This document shows positions 1 to 10,172 of a stretch of DNA of 64,000 nucleotides, piece after piece; the first letter of the stretch is position 1, and each line of letters starts with the position of its first letter. The notes under the pieces are model-generated. The model saw only the letters and a list, made by a program, of their open reading frames with translations. It had not been told where the DNA came from and ran no database searches. Source of the stretch: DSYU01 sp963827605 (GTDB lineage: Bacteria; Chloroflexota; Anaerolineae; Anaerolineales; Anaerolineaceae); assembly GCA_963827605.1 (NCBI GenBank), contig CAWHBK010000002.1, positions 992,001 through 1,056,000 of the forward strand. The letters run 5' to 3'. The translations under genes were made by a program, and so were the position numbers.

Positions 1-577
1 GACCTTATCCCAGGACCAGGGAGCCATCACATATTGGGGGGAGAAGAAGGAAACAATGCTGGGCTGTTTGAACGTAAACACCAGCACATACAGAATAATA
101 ATGGCAATGGAAAACCGCGGGATGGATGTAAAAATAAACGCCAGCACCGAAGCCAGGTTATCCCAAAAACCATACTTCCTGGGCGCAACGAAAATACCGG
201 CGGCCACCCCAATGACCGTGGACAGCACATGACACAACAATGCCAGCATCAGCGTTTTGGGCAGGCGCTCGGCAATCAGTTCACCAACATCGCGGCGGTA
301 AGAAAACGAATAACCAAATTTGCCTTCGGTGATCATACCTTTGATCCATAAGGCAAACTGGACCATGACCGGTTTATCCAGGTCATAGCGCTTGCGGACA
401 ACATCCGCGGCTTTTTCTGCATCTGGTTCAGACATGCCGGACTGGTTGATCAGATACTGCTTATAGGTGGTCGCAAAATCCCCTGGGGGCATTTGGATAA
501 CCAATAAAAGAAACTAACCCGACCCCAATCAGTAGAAAAACTGCGATGACCAACCGGCGAAAAATATAACTGAGCAT
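1..577 (-). CDS. Oligopeptide/dipeptide ABC transporter permease (DppB type), partial and frameshifted
   Basis: This is the N-terminal part of an inner-membrane permease for peptide or oligosaccharide import; the rest lies beyond the left edge. The start MLSYIFRRL with a hydrophobic first helix is typical of the DppB/OppB family, as are the later PPGDFA motif and the segment RLPKTLMLALL, which begins the transmembrane core. The start ATG follows a strong ribosome-binding site (GGAGGTGCC). The reading frame changes near positions 505-513, within A/T runs: the first about 24 codons are in one frame and the PPGDFA part is in another. A one-base error is the simplest reason. It lies downstream of the binding-protein gene on the same strand, separated by a strong stem-loop. 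The family assignment is secure; the substrate is not known. Confidence 0.8.
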
Positions 578-615
578 GGCACCTCCAGAAGTACGGGCTT
601 TCCTGGTTTCGAACC

Positions 616-648
616 GGGTAGGTTGGAGGGGGCTCCTCCAACCTACCC
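616..648 (-). promoter_or_regulatory. Intercistronic stem-loop between binding protein and permease genes
   Basis: A perfect 14-bp inverted repeat (616-629 and 635-648) with a 5-nt loop sits in the 90-nt gap between the binding-protein stop and the permease start. There is no U-tract, so it is not a classical terminator. Such hairpins after binding-protein genes commonly protect the upstream mRNA and lower permease expression; that role is inferred. Confidence 0.6.
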
Positions 649-667
649 GACGTTCACTTACTGATGG

Positions 668-2870
668 TTATTTCTTGTATTCCGGCAGGGTTTCCGGGCG
701 GTTCTGCTTCAGCTGCTGGTCGGCTGGCGTCCAGAGTGTATCTAACAGAATAGCATCTTCCACCCAGGTGTACATGAAGGCCGGGGTTCCGGACGGGATA
801 TTCTTAACCCGTTTCGCCAGGCCAAGGCCATAGCGACCGACGAAGACACCCATAGTCATACACGTTCTCAGTATAGATCTTGTTGTACTGTGCCATCAGA
901 TCCTTGCGCTTGGCAGCATCGAAGGTAGCGCGGTATTCATTGACGATCTTGATCAGCTCTTCTTCGAAGGCCTGGAGCTGGCGAGGCTTGTCGCCTTCGC
1001 GATGGCGGGTGAACTCTTTGGCGATGGGGGCCAGATCGGTAACCTGGGTAAAGGGCAGCGCGAATGCCTGACCGCCGCGGAACACCTTCATATCCCAGTT
1101 ACCGTTCTGGTCGGTTTCGGTGCTGGCCGTGCTGGTGAGGATGCGGTAGTTGAGCTTGATGCCCACAGCGCCCCACTGGTTTACCACTGCTTCGGCAACG
1201 CTCTGAGTTTCCATCGCGTCTTCAGAAGCATTGATCTGCAGGATAACATCCTTGCCGGCCTGCGAACCTTCGGTCCAGTTCAGGATGCCGTTGTTATCGG
1301 TATCCTTAAGGCCCATTTCAGCCAGCAATGTCTTGGCCGATTCGACATCATAGGGGTAGTAAACCACCGATTCACGCGTGAATTCGGGGGCTCCCGGATA
1401 CAGACCGCCGGCCCAGGCGCGCAGGAACGGCCCGCGCATGATGGACTGTGCAATGCCTTCGCGATCCGTCGCGTAGGCCATAGCCTTGCGGAAACGCACG
1501 TCGCGCAGCAGCTGGCGGACGGCCAGATCGCGCTCGTCCTGGGCGCCGAAATCGGCGGACATGTTGAAATTAACGCCGTAACCGAGGGTTTCAGGACCCC
1601 AGCTTACCTGGAACTTCGCATTCGGGTCCTGGGCAGCCTTCATCACTTCGACGAAGGTGCTCGGGTTTTCTACGTTCATGTGGTCGCAGTCGCCAGCGAT
1701 GGTGCACAGGTCGCGTCCAACGCCGCTGGGGCCTTTGCGGTACTGGATTTCATCAAAATAGGGCAGCTGGTTGCCGGCTTCGTCAACTTTCCAGAAGTAC
1801 GGGTTGCGGCGCATGATCAGCAGCTCGTCGGTCTTGTATTCGACCGGGGTCCACGGGCCAAGGGTGACCAGGGGCAGAGCATCCGGCGGCATCGCGTTTT
1901 CGAAATCTTTGTAGGTCGGCTTGGGATCTGCTTTGCTGTAGGTCGGGTGTTTTTCCGCGAGGATGTGCTTGGGCGAGACAATGAAGCTCTCGTCGTCCAT
2001 CATGTAATAGACATCCTTGGGGAAGGCCACGGGGAAGGTGAATTTGACGGTGAAATCATCCACCGTTTCCATCTTCGCGGCCACGCCGTCCCAGGTCCAG
2101 GCGCTGATCTTGGTACCAGCGTTGACGTTCGGGTCAAGAACATAGGCGTCCCAGGTGAACTGCACATCTTCCGCAGTGAAGGGTTCGCCATCCGACCACT
2201 TCGCGCCTTCGATCAGGTGCATGGTCAGTTCTTTGCCGTCCGTCGACCAGTCCCAGCTCTTCGCCAGTTCGGGCAGCGGTTCAATGTTCTGGTCTACGCG
2301 GTACAGCGGGCCGGTCTTGACCAGCGAGCCGTAGCGGTTCATGTAGGATTCAATCCCGAACCAGCCCGAGCTTACACTGGCCATATTGTTCCAGCCAGCG
2401 ATGGGGCAGGCCGAGAACCCACGCCACAGGTCGCCGTAAACGCCAATCCCATCCTTCATACCCGAGGTCAGGTAAACCTGGGGTTCTTTGGGCAGGCGGT
2501 CTTTCACGGCCGGCAGTTTGCCATCCGCAACCAGTTTGTCCAGCCAGGGAGCCTGGTGGTATTCTGGCAGCGCCTTATAGGTGACGATTTCGCTGATGGG
2601 CTGTCGTTTGACTTCTACACCGCCAACATCGATCTTGTTGGGTTCGGGGTAGGGGATGGGGTCCATTACTTTGCCGGGTGCAACTGGGGCAGCCACGGTT
2701 GGTTCCGGAGCTTTGGTCGGTTCCACGGCTTTCGTGGGCTCTACTGCCTTGGGGGCTTCAGTCGGTTGTGCCGGCGCTGGCGCTGCCGTCGGTGCTGCGC
2801 AGGAAGCGAGCAGCATCGAAACCAGAATCACGAGGCCCAATAATTTCCACAAAAGCTTGCTGGATTTCAT
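668..2870 (-). CDS. Peptide/oligosaccharide ABC transporter substrate-binding lipoprotein (SBP_bac_5), frameshifted near its end
   Basis: This is the extracellular solute receptor of the peptide-type ABC importer. It has a lipoprotein signal with lipobox LASC, a Pro/Thr/Glu-rich linker with repeated VEPTKA units to about residue 65, then a family 5 solute-binding domain (for example LAKSWDWSTDGKELTMHL and WSDGEPFTAEDVQFTWDAY). An AGGAGA ribosome-binding site precedes the ATG. The frame breaks at about 857: after YTENVY the sequence continues in another frame as TMGVFVGRYGLGLAKR and ends ETLPEYKK at 668. One extra base explains this. The corrected length, about 733 residues, is long for the family. 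The ATPase gene lies upstream and the permease downstream. Substrate unknown. Confidence 0.85.
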
Positions 2871-2937
2871 TGTTTTGCTTCTCCTCTTATTTGAGCAGTG
2901 AAAGATGATTCACCCATTGCATTGCCAGAGAATTGTC

Positions 2938-3003
2938 TCAGGGGATCTGGCGAAGCATTTTTGCAGCCTGGGTGATAATCACGATGGAAATATAAGGGTG
3001 CAT
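2938..3003 (-). other. Possible 21-codon leader ORF with a very strong Shine-Dalgarno
   Basis: In the 232-nt gap between the ATPase stop and the binding-protein start there is a short ATG ORF of 21 codons. It is preceded at 3019-3024 by AGGAGG inside a longer match (AGGAGGTGATC) to the 16S rRNA 3' end. The spacing to the ATG, about 15 nt, is too long for efficient use, so translation is doubtful. It could be a leader peptide, or a relic. No clear terminator or promoter was seen in the same gap. Confidence 0.2.
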
Positions 3004-3102
3004 TTTTTGCCTTGATCACCTCCTCGTTCATTTTGCAAGCAGGTATTTTCACTTTATGCCACAGGGTGGCGACTTGCCAGGAATATCCATCCGCTCGACC
3101 GG

Positions 3103-4129
3103 CTATCTTTCACCATACAGCCAGCAAGAGACCCAATGTCCCTTTGCAATTTCTTGCAGTTCTGGCTTGACCTCCCGGCAAATATCCATTGCTCGCGGGC
3201 AGCGCGGCTCAAACGGGCAGCCTGGGATGATATCCGTCGGGGTGGGCACCATGCCACGAATTGGCACCAGCACCTTTTTCCCTTTGCGACCGAGCACCGG
3301 AACCGAGTTCAACAAGCCAACTGTGTATGGATGCAGCGGATGGTGGAAAAGCTCGTGCGTCTCGGCATGTTCGACGATCTTGCCAAGATACATCACCGCC
3401 ACTTCCTGGGCCATCTGGGAAACTACGCCCAGGTTGTGGGTGATCAGGATAATCGAAGAATTGAAATCGTTCTGCAGCGCCCGCATCAAATCGAGAATCT
3501 GAGCCTGGACGGTCACATCCAAGCGCGGTGGTTGGCTCATCCGCGATCAGAATGGAGGGGTTGCAAGACAGCGCCAGGGCAATCATTACCCGCTGGCGCA
3601 TGCCGCCGCTCAATTGATGCGGGTATTCGTGCAAACGCTGCTTGGGCGCGCTGATCTGCACTCTGGAAAGCATTTCCTGCGCGCGATCCAGCGCCTGCTT
3701 GTGGTTCATATTCTGGTGAAGCTCCACCGACTCTGCAATTTGATCCCCCACTGTATAGAGGGGGTTTAGCGAAGTCATGGGTTCCTGGAATACGATCGCA
3801 ATCTCACCCCCGCGGATACTGCGCATTTCGGCGCCGCGCGGGTCCAGCTTGGCAATATCGACGATTTCGTGATTATCTCTGCGGAACAGGTTGATTTCCC
3901 CATTGACAATCTTTCCAGGCGGCGATTGGATCAGGCGCATGATCGACATCGCCATGATGCTTTTGCCGCAGCCACTTTCGCCTACCACCCCCAGCGTGCT
4001 TTTGGGCGCCAGCTGCAGGTTTATACCGTCCAGCGCGCGGACCGTGCTTTTTTCCAGAAAGAAATAGGTCTTGAGGTCTTTGATATCCAGGACCGGGCGT
4101 ACTTGTTGCGGATTCTCTGTTTGGGTCAT
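3103..4129 (-). CDS. Oligopeptide ABC transporter ATP-binding protein (OppD/DppD type), frameshifted
   Basis: Cytoplasmic ATPase subunit of the peptide-type importer. Visible motifs are Walker A GESGCGKS, the Q-loop in IVFQEPMTSLNPL, the signature LSGGMRQRV, Walker B ILIADEPTTAL and the H-loop ITHN. The C-terminal oligopeptide-transporter extension contains the Cys-rich stretch PGCPFEPRCPRAMDIC, which binds an iron-sulfur cluster in some relatives. The frame breaks just after the Walker B motif, at about 3521. An extra A in the run at 3521-3522 turns DVTVQAQILDLM into another frame; removing it restores a normal protein of about 342 residues. The gene lies first in the visible operon. The partner subunits DppC and DppF are not in the window. 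Confidence 0.85.
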
Positions 4130-4192
4130 TCGCGGGTAACCCTCTTTCCATCGTTAGAATAATGCGATAATCGTCCAGGCGTCTCGGTCATG

Positions 4193-4588
4193 CTATCCAA
4201 CAATCTGGCGCAAAATTTCATGCAGTTCCACCGGCAGAACCGGTTTTACCAGAAAGGCTGCTGCACCCTCTTTCAGCCCTCGCCTGCGTTCATCCTGGGT
4301 GCTGCACAGGATAATGGGGATACGGCGTTCATCCAATACCGCGATCAGCCTGGACAGCAATCCCCAACCTTCTCCCCCGGAAATTGCCGGCTCCAACACG
4401 ACCGCGCACAAATCGGCAGCATTATTCGCCAGTTGTAATGCATCATCTTCATTCAAACAGGATAATACTTTGTATTCCTGGCTGAGTTCCCGGCGGTACA
4501 GCTCCAGCGTGGGGGCGTCATTCTCGATGATCAAAACGGTTGAAGAGATCCGCGGCATTCTTGCGCCTTTAATGGGACAGAAGATCAT
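4193..4588 (-). CDS. Stand-alone receiver-like protein with Glu at the phosphorylation site
   Basis: A single receiver (CheY-like) domain of 131 residues with no output domain. The fold pattern is clear: the acidic cluster END near residues 22-24, a hydrophobic strand CAVVLEP, the switch strand IILCST near 93-97 and the conserved lysine in FLVKP (Lys115). The phospho-acceptor aspartate is replaced by glutamate (Glu66 in VVLEP). This would prevent phosphorylation and may mimic the phosphorylated state, so it is a pseudo-receiver. The start could also be the in-frame ATG ten codons later. It lies about 200 nt downstream of the large hybrid kinase on the same strand, so it may serve that protein; this is inferred. 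Confidence 0.7.
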   Translation of the reverse strand: MIFCPIKGARMPRISSTVLIIENDAPTLELYRRELSQEYKVLSCLNEDDALQLANNAADLCAVVLEPAISGGEGWGLLSRLIAVLDERRIPIILCSTQDERRRGLKEGAAAFLVKPVLPVELHEILRQIVG

Positions 4589-4787
4589 TGTTACCAGACC
4601 AGCTTTGGCTGACCGGGTTCGTGGATGAATTCGGGGAGTGCCTTTAAACTGCGGTTATAAACCGCGGGATCGATTCAACAATAAATGGGAACGGAATGGC
4701 AAAATTACTACCTTATGTTTGAGTATAAAGGCATCAGGAAATTCTGGTTTGGACAAAAAGATGGGAATCTTGGACAAAAGAAAGGGA

Positions 4788-7700
4788 TTATCCCCTCTGG
4801 CGAAATGCCTGAGGCGAACAACCGCTCAACTTGCGGAAAACCCGGCTAAAGTAAGCGGGGTCTTCAAACCCAACTTTTGTGGCAATACAGGTAACCGAAT
4901 CATCGGACGCCTGTAAAAGCTCGCGCGCTCGCTGAATGCGCAGGCGATTTAAACATTCCGTGGGCGAAAGCCCCAACTCCTGGCGGAAAATTTGGGTCAG
5001 GTAGTTGTCACTCACCCCGACCGCCTCGGCAAGTTTGGCGCGCGAGACTGCCTGGCTGAAGTTCTGGTGCAGGTAGGCCAATGCCTGCTTTACGATTAAA
5101 CTGGTCGGTTGACCCAGCCGCGCTTCACCGGAAAAAGTCTGCTGCAGGGTCTGGATAATCTCTTCCGGACTCAACATACCCTTTGAGTGAAAGGTGACAT
5201 TTGCGAAATTTAAACGCGCCACATCCTCGAAGGTCAGCATTTTGCCACTCAAAACGATTACCGGCACTTTGCACGTGCGCTGGTCCATGCGCATGCATTC
5301 CAAAACCTGAAAGCCATCCATCTTCGGCATCATCAGGTCCAGAATTACCAACGCCGGGATATTCTCCTTCATAATTGTGATTGCCTGGGCGCCATTTTCC
5401 GCGAATAAAATAGAGGAACCGGGGAAAGCATTCACAATAATATGCTGGTAAAGCTGGCGGGCCTGGGGGTCATCATCCACGACCAGAACCATGTCCGTGG
5501 CAGCCTGGGGGCGCAGGCTCTCGATCAAATCGGCCAGTTTTTTACCATAGAAAGGTTTCATAAGTACGTTGGTAATGCCCATGCCCGTGCCGCAGTCCGT
5601 CTCCTGCTCAAAGAGGAGCAGGGGCAGGTTGGAAAGCTGAGGGTGGTAGCGCATGCGCTGGATGATCGACCAGTCGGCGGGGGCAGCATTATACAAATCC
5701 CAGGCCAGCGCCACCGGTTCAACCTCCCGCAGCAGGTCATCCAATGCATCCGCGCAACCCACCTGGCGGATCTCTACTCCCCGCCGTGACGCAATCAAAC
5801 GCACTTCTTCGGGGATTTCAGCATCCGGGTTGTTCGCGCCCGCCATTAGCAGCAGCGCGGGCCGCGAACCAAGCTCATGCGGAAGCGGCGGGCTGCCTGC
5901 CAGGTTGGGCAAAGGCCAATAGATGTGGAATGTGCTGCCTTTTTTGGGCTGGCTTTCCAGGGATATCGAACCGCCGTGCAGCGCCACCAGCCGGCGGGTG
6001 ATGCTCAAACCCAGGCCAATGCCACCCTTGCGGCGGGCTGAATCCTCGCTGGTCACAAACGGCTCAAAGATGCGCTCTTGTTGTTCGACCGGTATCCCCA
6101 GGCCTGAATCAGAAACCCAAATGTGAAGATAGGGCGGTTCAACCACCGCACCCAGGCTAATCTGCCCGGTAGCCGTAAACTTGCTGGCATTACTCAAAAG
6201 GTTGAGCAAAATTTGCCGCAAGCGAATTGGGTCGGCTTGAATAACGGGTAACCGGCGCGGGATGTGAATTTCCCAACATACTTCTGCGCAGTCCCGGCCG
6301 CGCGTCTTCGCCATACTGTCAAAAATATCCGTCAAAACGGAGCGCGGGTCGACCGGCTCGGGGAATATATTCAGCTCGCCAACCTCGGCCCGTGACAGGT
6401 CCAGGAGATCATTGATAACGCGGATGAGGTGTTCGCCGCTCTGGTAGATGTAACGCAGGTCGCGGCGCAGGTTCTCTGGCAGCTCCATTCCATACAGGTT
6501 GGGCGTGCTCAACGCCGCCTGGCTGTACCCGAGGATTACATTGAGCGGGGTGCGCAGCTCGTGAGACACATTCGCCAGGAGGCGCGTCTTCAACTGGTCA
6601 GCCCGTTCCGCGGACGCCTGGGCCGCCAACGCTTCACTGTACAATTCAGCGTTGCGCAGCGCAATGCCCAGTTGATCCGCCGTCAGCTGCAGCCCAATCA
6701 TACTCCAGCGCAGGTTCAACACCGGCCGGCTGCTGTGCAAATCCAACAAACCGCTGACTTTTCCGCCCAGGCGGATGGGCAGCACAACCCGCGCGCGCGT
6801 TTCCGGGTGGGTGGGGTCCACCGAGTAACGCTGGCTGTGGCGCGTATCGGGTATAAAAATCGTTTCGTTGCGCCGGATAGCCTCCCCCAATAGTCCCGCT
6901 TTTTCCAGAGGAATACCTGCCTGCACTGGGGAAGGCGCCTGGCCGTCCACATATAACATTTGATCGGGTTCGGACCACATCAACAACTGCACGTCATCGA
7001 AGCCATAATTTACCCGGATCAGGTCGGCAATTTCGCGCGACAGCTGGCGGCGGTCCAGCAGCGAACCCACCCGCTGGTTGATCGCCGCGCTGGTCTCCAG
7101 CTGCACCAGGCGATGCTGCTCCTCTTCCCGGTTCACCCCAACCAGACGGCTGGGCACATCCGCGATTGCGTACAGCTTTCGAGCAGCGTGCTCGACCACA
7201 TTTTCGGCAGTCACCAGGCTGATCCGGTAGGAATAATGCTTGGGCAGCGGCTTGCCCTGAGTGGCCTGGTAGGCCAGATCGACCGACGCAAACCCCAGGT
7301 CTTCGGCTGATGTTTCTACCGTGGCGGTATAACTACCCTCCGCGATGGCAGCCAGGGCCAGCGCATCCCCATTTATCCCCACGATCACCGTTTTGGGCGT
7401 GACCATGCCTAATGCGCGGGCCGCATCCCGGCCTGCCAGCGCCAAGGAATCGGAGATACCAAAAATCGCATCCATGGGCGCGCCCAATTCCTTCAAAATC
7501 GCATGGACCAGCGGATAAGCCTGGTCGTACCGCCAGGCCGTTGGGCAGTGCAGGACCGAAATTTTGGATTTCTTGCGCAGCGTATCGCAGAATGCGCTGA
7601 TCCGGCTGACGCCCTTATCTTCGCCAAGGTCGAGCAGCCCGCCCACACACAAGACCCGCCCGTGACCTTCCAGCTTTTCCACGACAAACTCCGCCGCGAT

Positions 7701-8069
7701 CTTCCCGGCCTCCGACAGACCGCGGGGTGAAGAGAACAGGCGGTGCTGGAGCTGCGACTCTCCCAGGAAGATGACCGGCATTTTCTGGTAAACTAGCTGG
7801 TAGATCGTCCCAAGCGGCAGGGTCTGGCAAACGACGGCGCTCAGATCCTGGGCAAGCAGTTCTTCGGCCAGGCTGGCTGGATCCAGGCTAAACAACGTTT
7901 CGTTTGTATCGGATATTTCCAGGGGGACCAGCGTAGCGCCCAATTCCGCCACCCGGTGATAGGCGGCTTCACGCACCTGCACCCAATAAGGGTCGTGCGG
8001 CCCAATCGCCGCGCCAATGCGGATGGGCGAACGCGAACCACCAGAAGGTTTCGAAGCCGGAAAGGTCAT
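4788..8069 (-). CDS. Hybrid sugar-sensor histidine kinase with receiver and AraC DNA-binding domain
   Basis: A one-protein two-component system. Counting from a GTG at 8168 that extends the frame by 33 codons, the order is: a LacI/ribose-binding-like sensor domain (about 48-340, starting IRIGAAIGPHDPYWVQV), a GAF domain (about 355-515), HisKA with SHELRTPLN, HATPase_c (DSGLGIP, GIGLGLSI), a degenerate receiver (about 745-860), an intact receiver (VVDDDPQ, LVILDLMMPKMDG) and a C-terminal AraC helix-turn-helix (about 1010-1126). No signal peptide or membrane helix is visible, so the sugar sensor should be cytoplasmic, unlike the periplasmic sensors of Bacteroidetes hybrid systems. I favour the ATG at 8069 because the conserved part begins soon after it; no good ribosome-binding site marks either start. 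Likely target: nearby sugar-uptake genes. Confidence 0.8.
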   Translation of the reverse strand: MTFPASKPSGGSRSPIRIGAAIGPHDPYWVQVREAAYHRVAELGATLVPLEISDTNETLFSLDPASLAEELLAQDLSAVVCQTLPLGTIYQLVYQKMPVIFLGESQLQHRLFSSPRGLSEAGKIAAEFVVEKLEGHGRVLCVGGLLDLGEDKGVSRISAFCDTLRKKSKISVLHCPTAWRYDQAYPLVHAILKELGAPMDAIFGISDSLALAGRDAARALGMVTPKTVIVGINGDALALAAIAEGSYTATVETSAEDLGFASVDLAYQATQGKPLPKHYSYRISLVTAENVVEHAARKLYAIADVPSRLVGVNREEEQHRLVQLETSAAINQRVGSLLDRRQLSREIADLIRVNYGFDDVQLLMWSEPDQMLYVDGQAPSPVQAGIPLEKAGLLGEAIRRNETIFIPDTRHSQRYSVDPTHPETRARVVLPIRLGGKVSGLLDLHSSRPVLNLRWSMIGLQLTADQLGIALRNAELYSEALAAQASAERADQLKTRLLANVSHELRTPLNVILGYSQAALSTPNLYGMELPENLRRDLRYIYQSGEHLIRVINDLLDLSRAEVGELNIFPEPVDPRSVLTDIFDSMAKTRGRDCAEVCWEIHIPRRLPVIQADPIRLRQILLNLLSNASKFTATGQISLGAVVEPPYLHIWVSDSGLGIPVEQQERIFEPFVTSEDSARRKGGIGLGLSITRRLVALHGGSISLESQPKKGSTFHIYWPLPNLAGSPPLPHELGSRPALLLMAGANNPDAEIPEEVRLIASRRGVEIRQVGCADALDDLLREVEPVALAWDLYNAAPADWSIIQRMRYHPQLSNLPLLLFEQETDCGTGMGITNVLMKPFYGKKLADLIESLRPQAATDMVLVVDDDPQARQLYQHIIVNAFPGSSILFAENGAQAITIMKENIPALVILDLMMPKMDGFQVLECMRMDQRTCKVPVIVLSGKMLTFEDVARLNFANVTFHSKGMLSPEEIIQTLQQTFSGEARLGQPTSLIVKQALAYLHQNFSQAVSRAKLAEAVGVSDNYLTQIFRQELGLSPTECLNRLRIQRARELLQASDDSVTCIATKVGFEDPAYFSRVFRKLSGCSPQAFRQRG

Positions 8070-8314
8070 AGATAGAATGAGTGTAACGCAAATCATCGGT
8101 TTTGGGGAATAGCATTCGTCCCCCCTATTCTGGACCTTGTTCCACATCTTTTTTGGGATCGATGCCACCCCAGTATAATGAAACCCCTCTCACCGCCTAT
8201 CGGAAGAGATTTTGCCAAATAACCAGGTCACAGCAGCTTTCATGTTAAACTATACGGTATCAAGAAGCCGCTCATGCCCACTGGGTATTTATCGGTGGTT
8301 CAGGAGAAGCCAAA

Positions 8315-10172
8315 GTGGTCAAAATTGAAAAAGTAAAGGAAATTCGCCCGCGGATTTCCGACGACTTCACTCCCGGGCAATTTACGCCCCGGACAAGCGC
8401 CATCGCCGAGGGTTACCGGTGGGGGCGAGAACTGCACGGCACGCAAAAGCGACTGAACGGGGAGCCGTATTTCGACACCCACTGCGCCTGGGTAGGCGCC
8501 TTCCTCGACCAGCTGGTGGGGGATGAAGCCTGGACCATCTCGGGGCTGCTGCATGATGCGGTGGAGGATATCGGGCTGAGCCTGGAAGAAATCCGCCAGC
8601 ATTTCCCCGGACAGCTCGGCGAAGAAATTGCCCAGATCGTGGATGGGGTAACCAAAATAAGCAGCCCGCCCGAAGGCTATTCCCGTGAGATCGAAACCTT
8701 GCGCAAAATCGCGATGTTTCGCAACCCGGGCGTCTTTATCGTGAAGCTTGCCGATAAAAGCCACAACCTGATGACCCTGCACCACATGGAAGAACCCCGG
8801 CGCACCCAGAAAGCCATCGAAGCCATCCGGGCTTACGGCAAATTGGCCGGTATCATGAACTGCTACAAGCTGGCAGCGCTGGATCGAAGATATGGCCTTT
8901 CCGTATGCCGATCCTGATACGTACGCTTTTGTCAAACCAAAAATCGATTCCGATCCCCGCCTGCAGGTCGATTTCCTCAACACCTTGATGGAACAGTTGG
9001 GGCGCATTATGGATCGCGCCACGATTGACGGGCGGGTTGAGGTCATCGTAAATGGTTACTGGCGCGCCTGGCAAAAACTGCGCCGGCTGGCCCGTGCCCG
9101 GCATTCTTCGTTGAATTCATTCGCCGCGGTCAATGATATGGTGTCCTTGCGCATGATCGTCGCGGACAACGACCCCAAAAAATGTTACCAGCTGCTTTCC
9201 GAAGTAAACCTTTTCCTTGGTCCCTACCTGGATGTGAGCCAGTTTAAAGACTATATCGCCTATCCACAAAACCACTACCGCGCGCTCCACACGGCGGCCT
9301 GGATGCCGCGCTACGGGCTGGTTGAAATCGCCATTGCCACCGAAGACATGGAAGGTGAAAACCTGTGGGGCGTGGTGTATGCCTTGAAAAACGGGAAAGA
9401 TATCAGCCACTACCGCCCAATCGAGATCCTCACCCCCACCGGAAGCGCTCGTTTTCTTCCGGAAGGCTCCAGCGTCTTAGACGCCGTCGCATCCATTCAG
9501 CAGGAATACCTGCTCGACAAAATCAGCGCGGTAGAGGTGAACGGACGGCTGGCCCGCCTTTCCGATCCTGTCCACCCGGGCGACGTGGTGGAAGTGATCA
9601 CCGGGGGCAGCCGCCTATCCCCCAGCGAAGATTGGCTCAATTACAGCAATACCTCCACCACCCGCCTGCTGCAAAGTGTTTTGACCATCGAATCCCTGCG
9701 CCGGGCAGCCGAATCAGGCCGCCAGCAGATTAAGGCCATTCTGACGCGCAAGGGGCTGCTGGCCCTGGAAGACGTGAGCGCCTTGGAACCGGACCGCTGG
9801 GACAATCTGTTGGAGCGCCTGGCCTGCGCCAACCTGGAAGACTTATACGCGGCAGTGGGCGGCGGCGCAATCCGGCTTGAAGATCTTGAACAGGCCCTGG
9901 AAACCACCGGCATTACCAAGGAAGCTCTCAATTGGACCTCTATCTACATCATCGGAACCGGGAAAGCCCACCGGCCGGGCACGCTGGCGCGCCTGGCCAG
10001 CGTGGTGTCGAACCAGGGCGGCAATATCCTCCGCTCGGTAAACAACACCCTACCGGACGGTGGTTTTGAATTACGCCTGGTCGTCCGGCATATAGACCAG
10101 GAAAAACAAGCCCTGCTAGAGAAAGCGTTCAATGAAAGCGGCATCGAATTGTGCTGCCTGGAGCTGGTATGA
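8315..10172 (+). CDS. RelA/SpoT-family (p)ppGpp enzyme, divergent and frameshifted
   Basis: Stringent-response enzyme with HD hydrolase, synthetase, TGS and ACT domains in order. The HD part shows LLHDAVEDI, VDGVTKI and KLADKSHN. The synthetase region shows FKDYIAYPQNHYRALHT and a VEIAI strand. TGS begins EILTPTGSARFLPEGSSVLD, and the ACT domain covers the last 80 residues. The frame breaks at about 8884: deleting one base joins YKLAAL to EDMAFPYADPD. The corrected length is about 618 residues, short for bifunctional Rel. The nucleotide-binding segment that is normally Gly-Arg-Pro-Lys-His is replaced by VNGYW, so synthetase activity is doubtful while hydrolysis looks possible. The GTG start has an AGGAGA site 8 nt upstream. 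Confidence 0.8.

Noticed and set aside
1002..2843. A 613-codon open frame on the plus strand over the binding-protein gene
   Set aside because: It is antisense to a clear lipoprotein gene with signal peptide and ribosome-binding site; its product is His/Arg/Gly-rich with no domain. High GC removes stops in the opposite frame.
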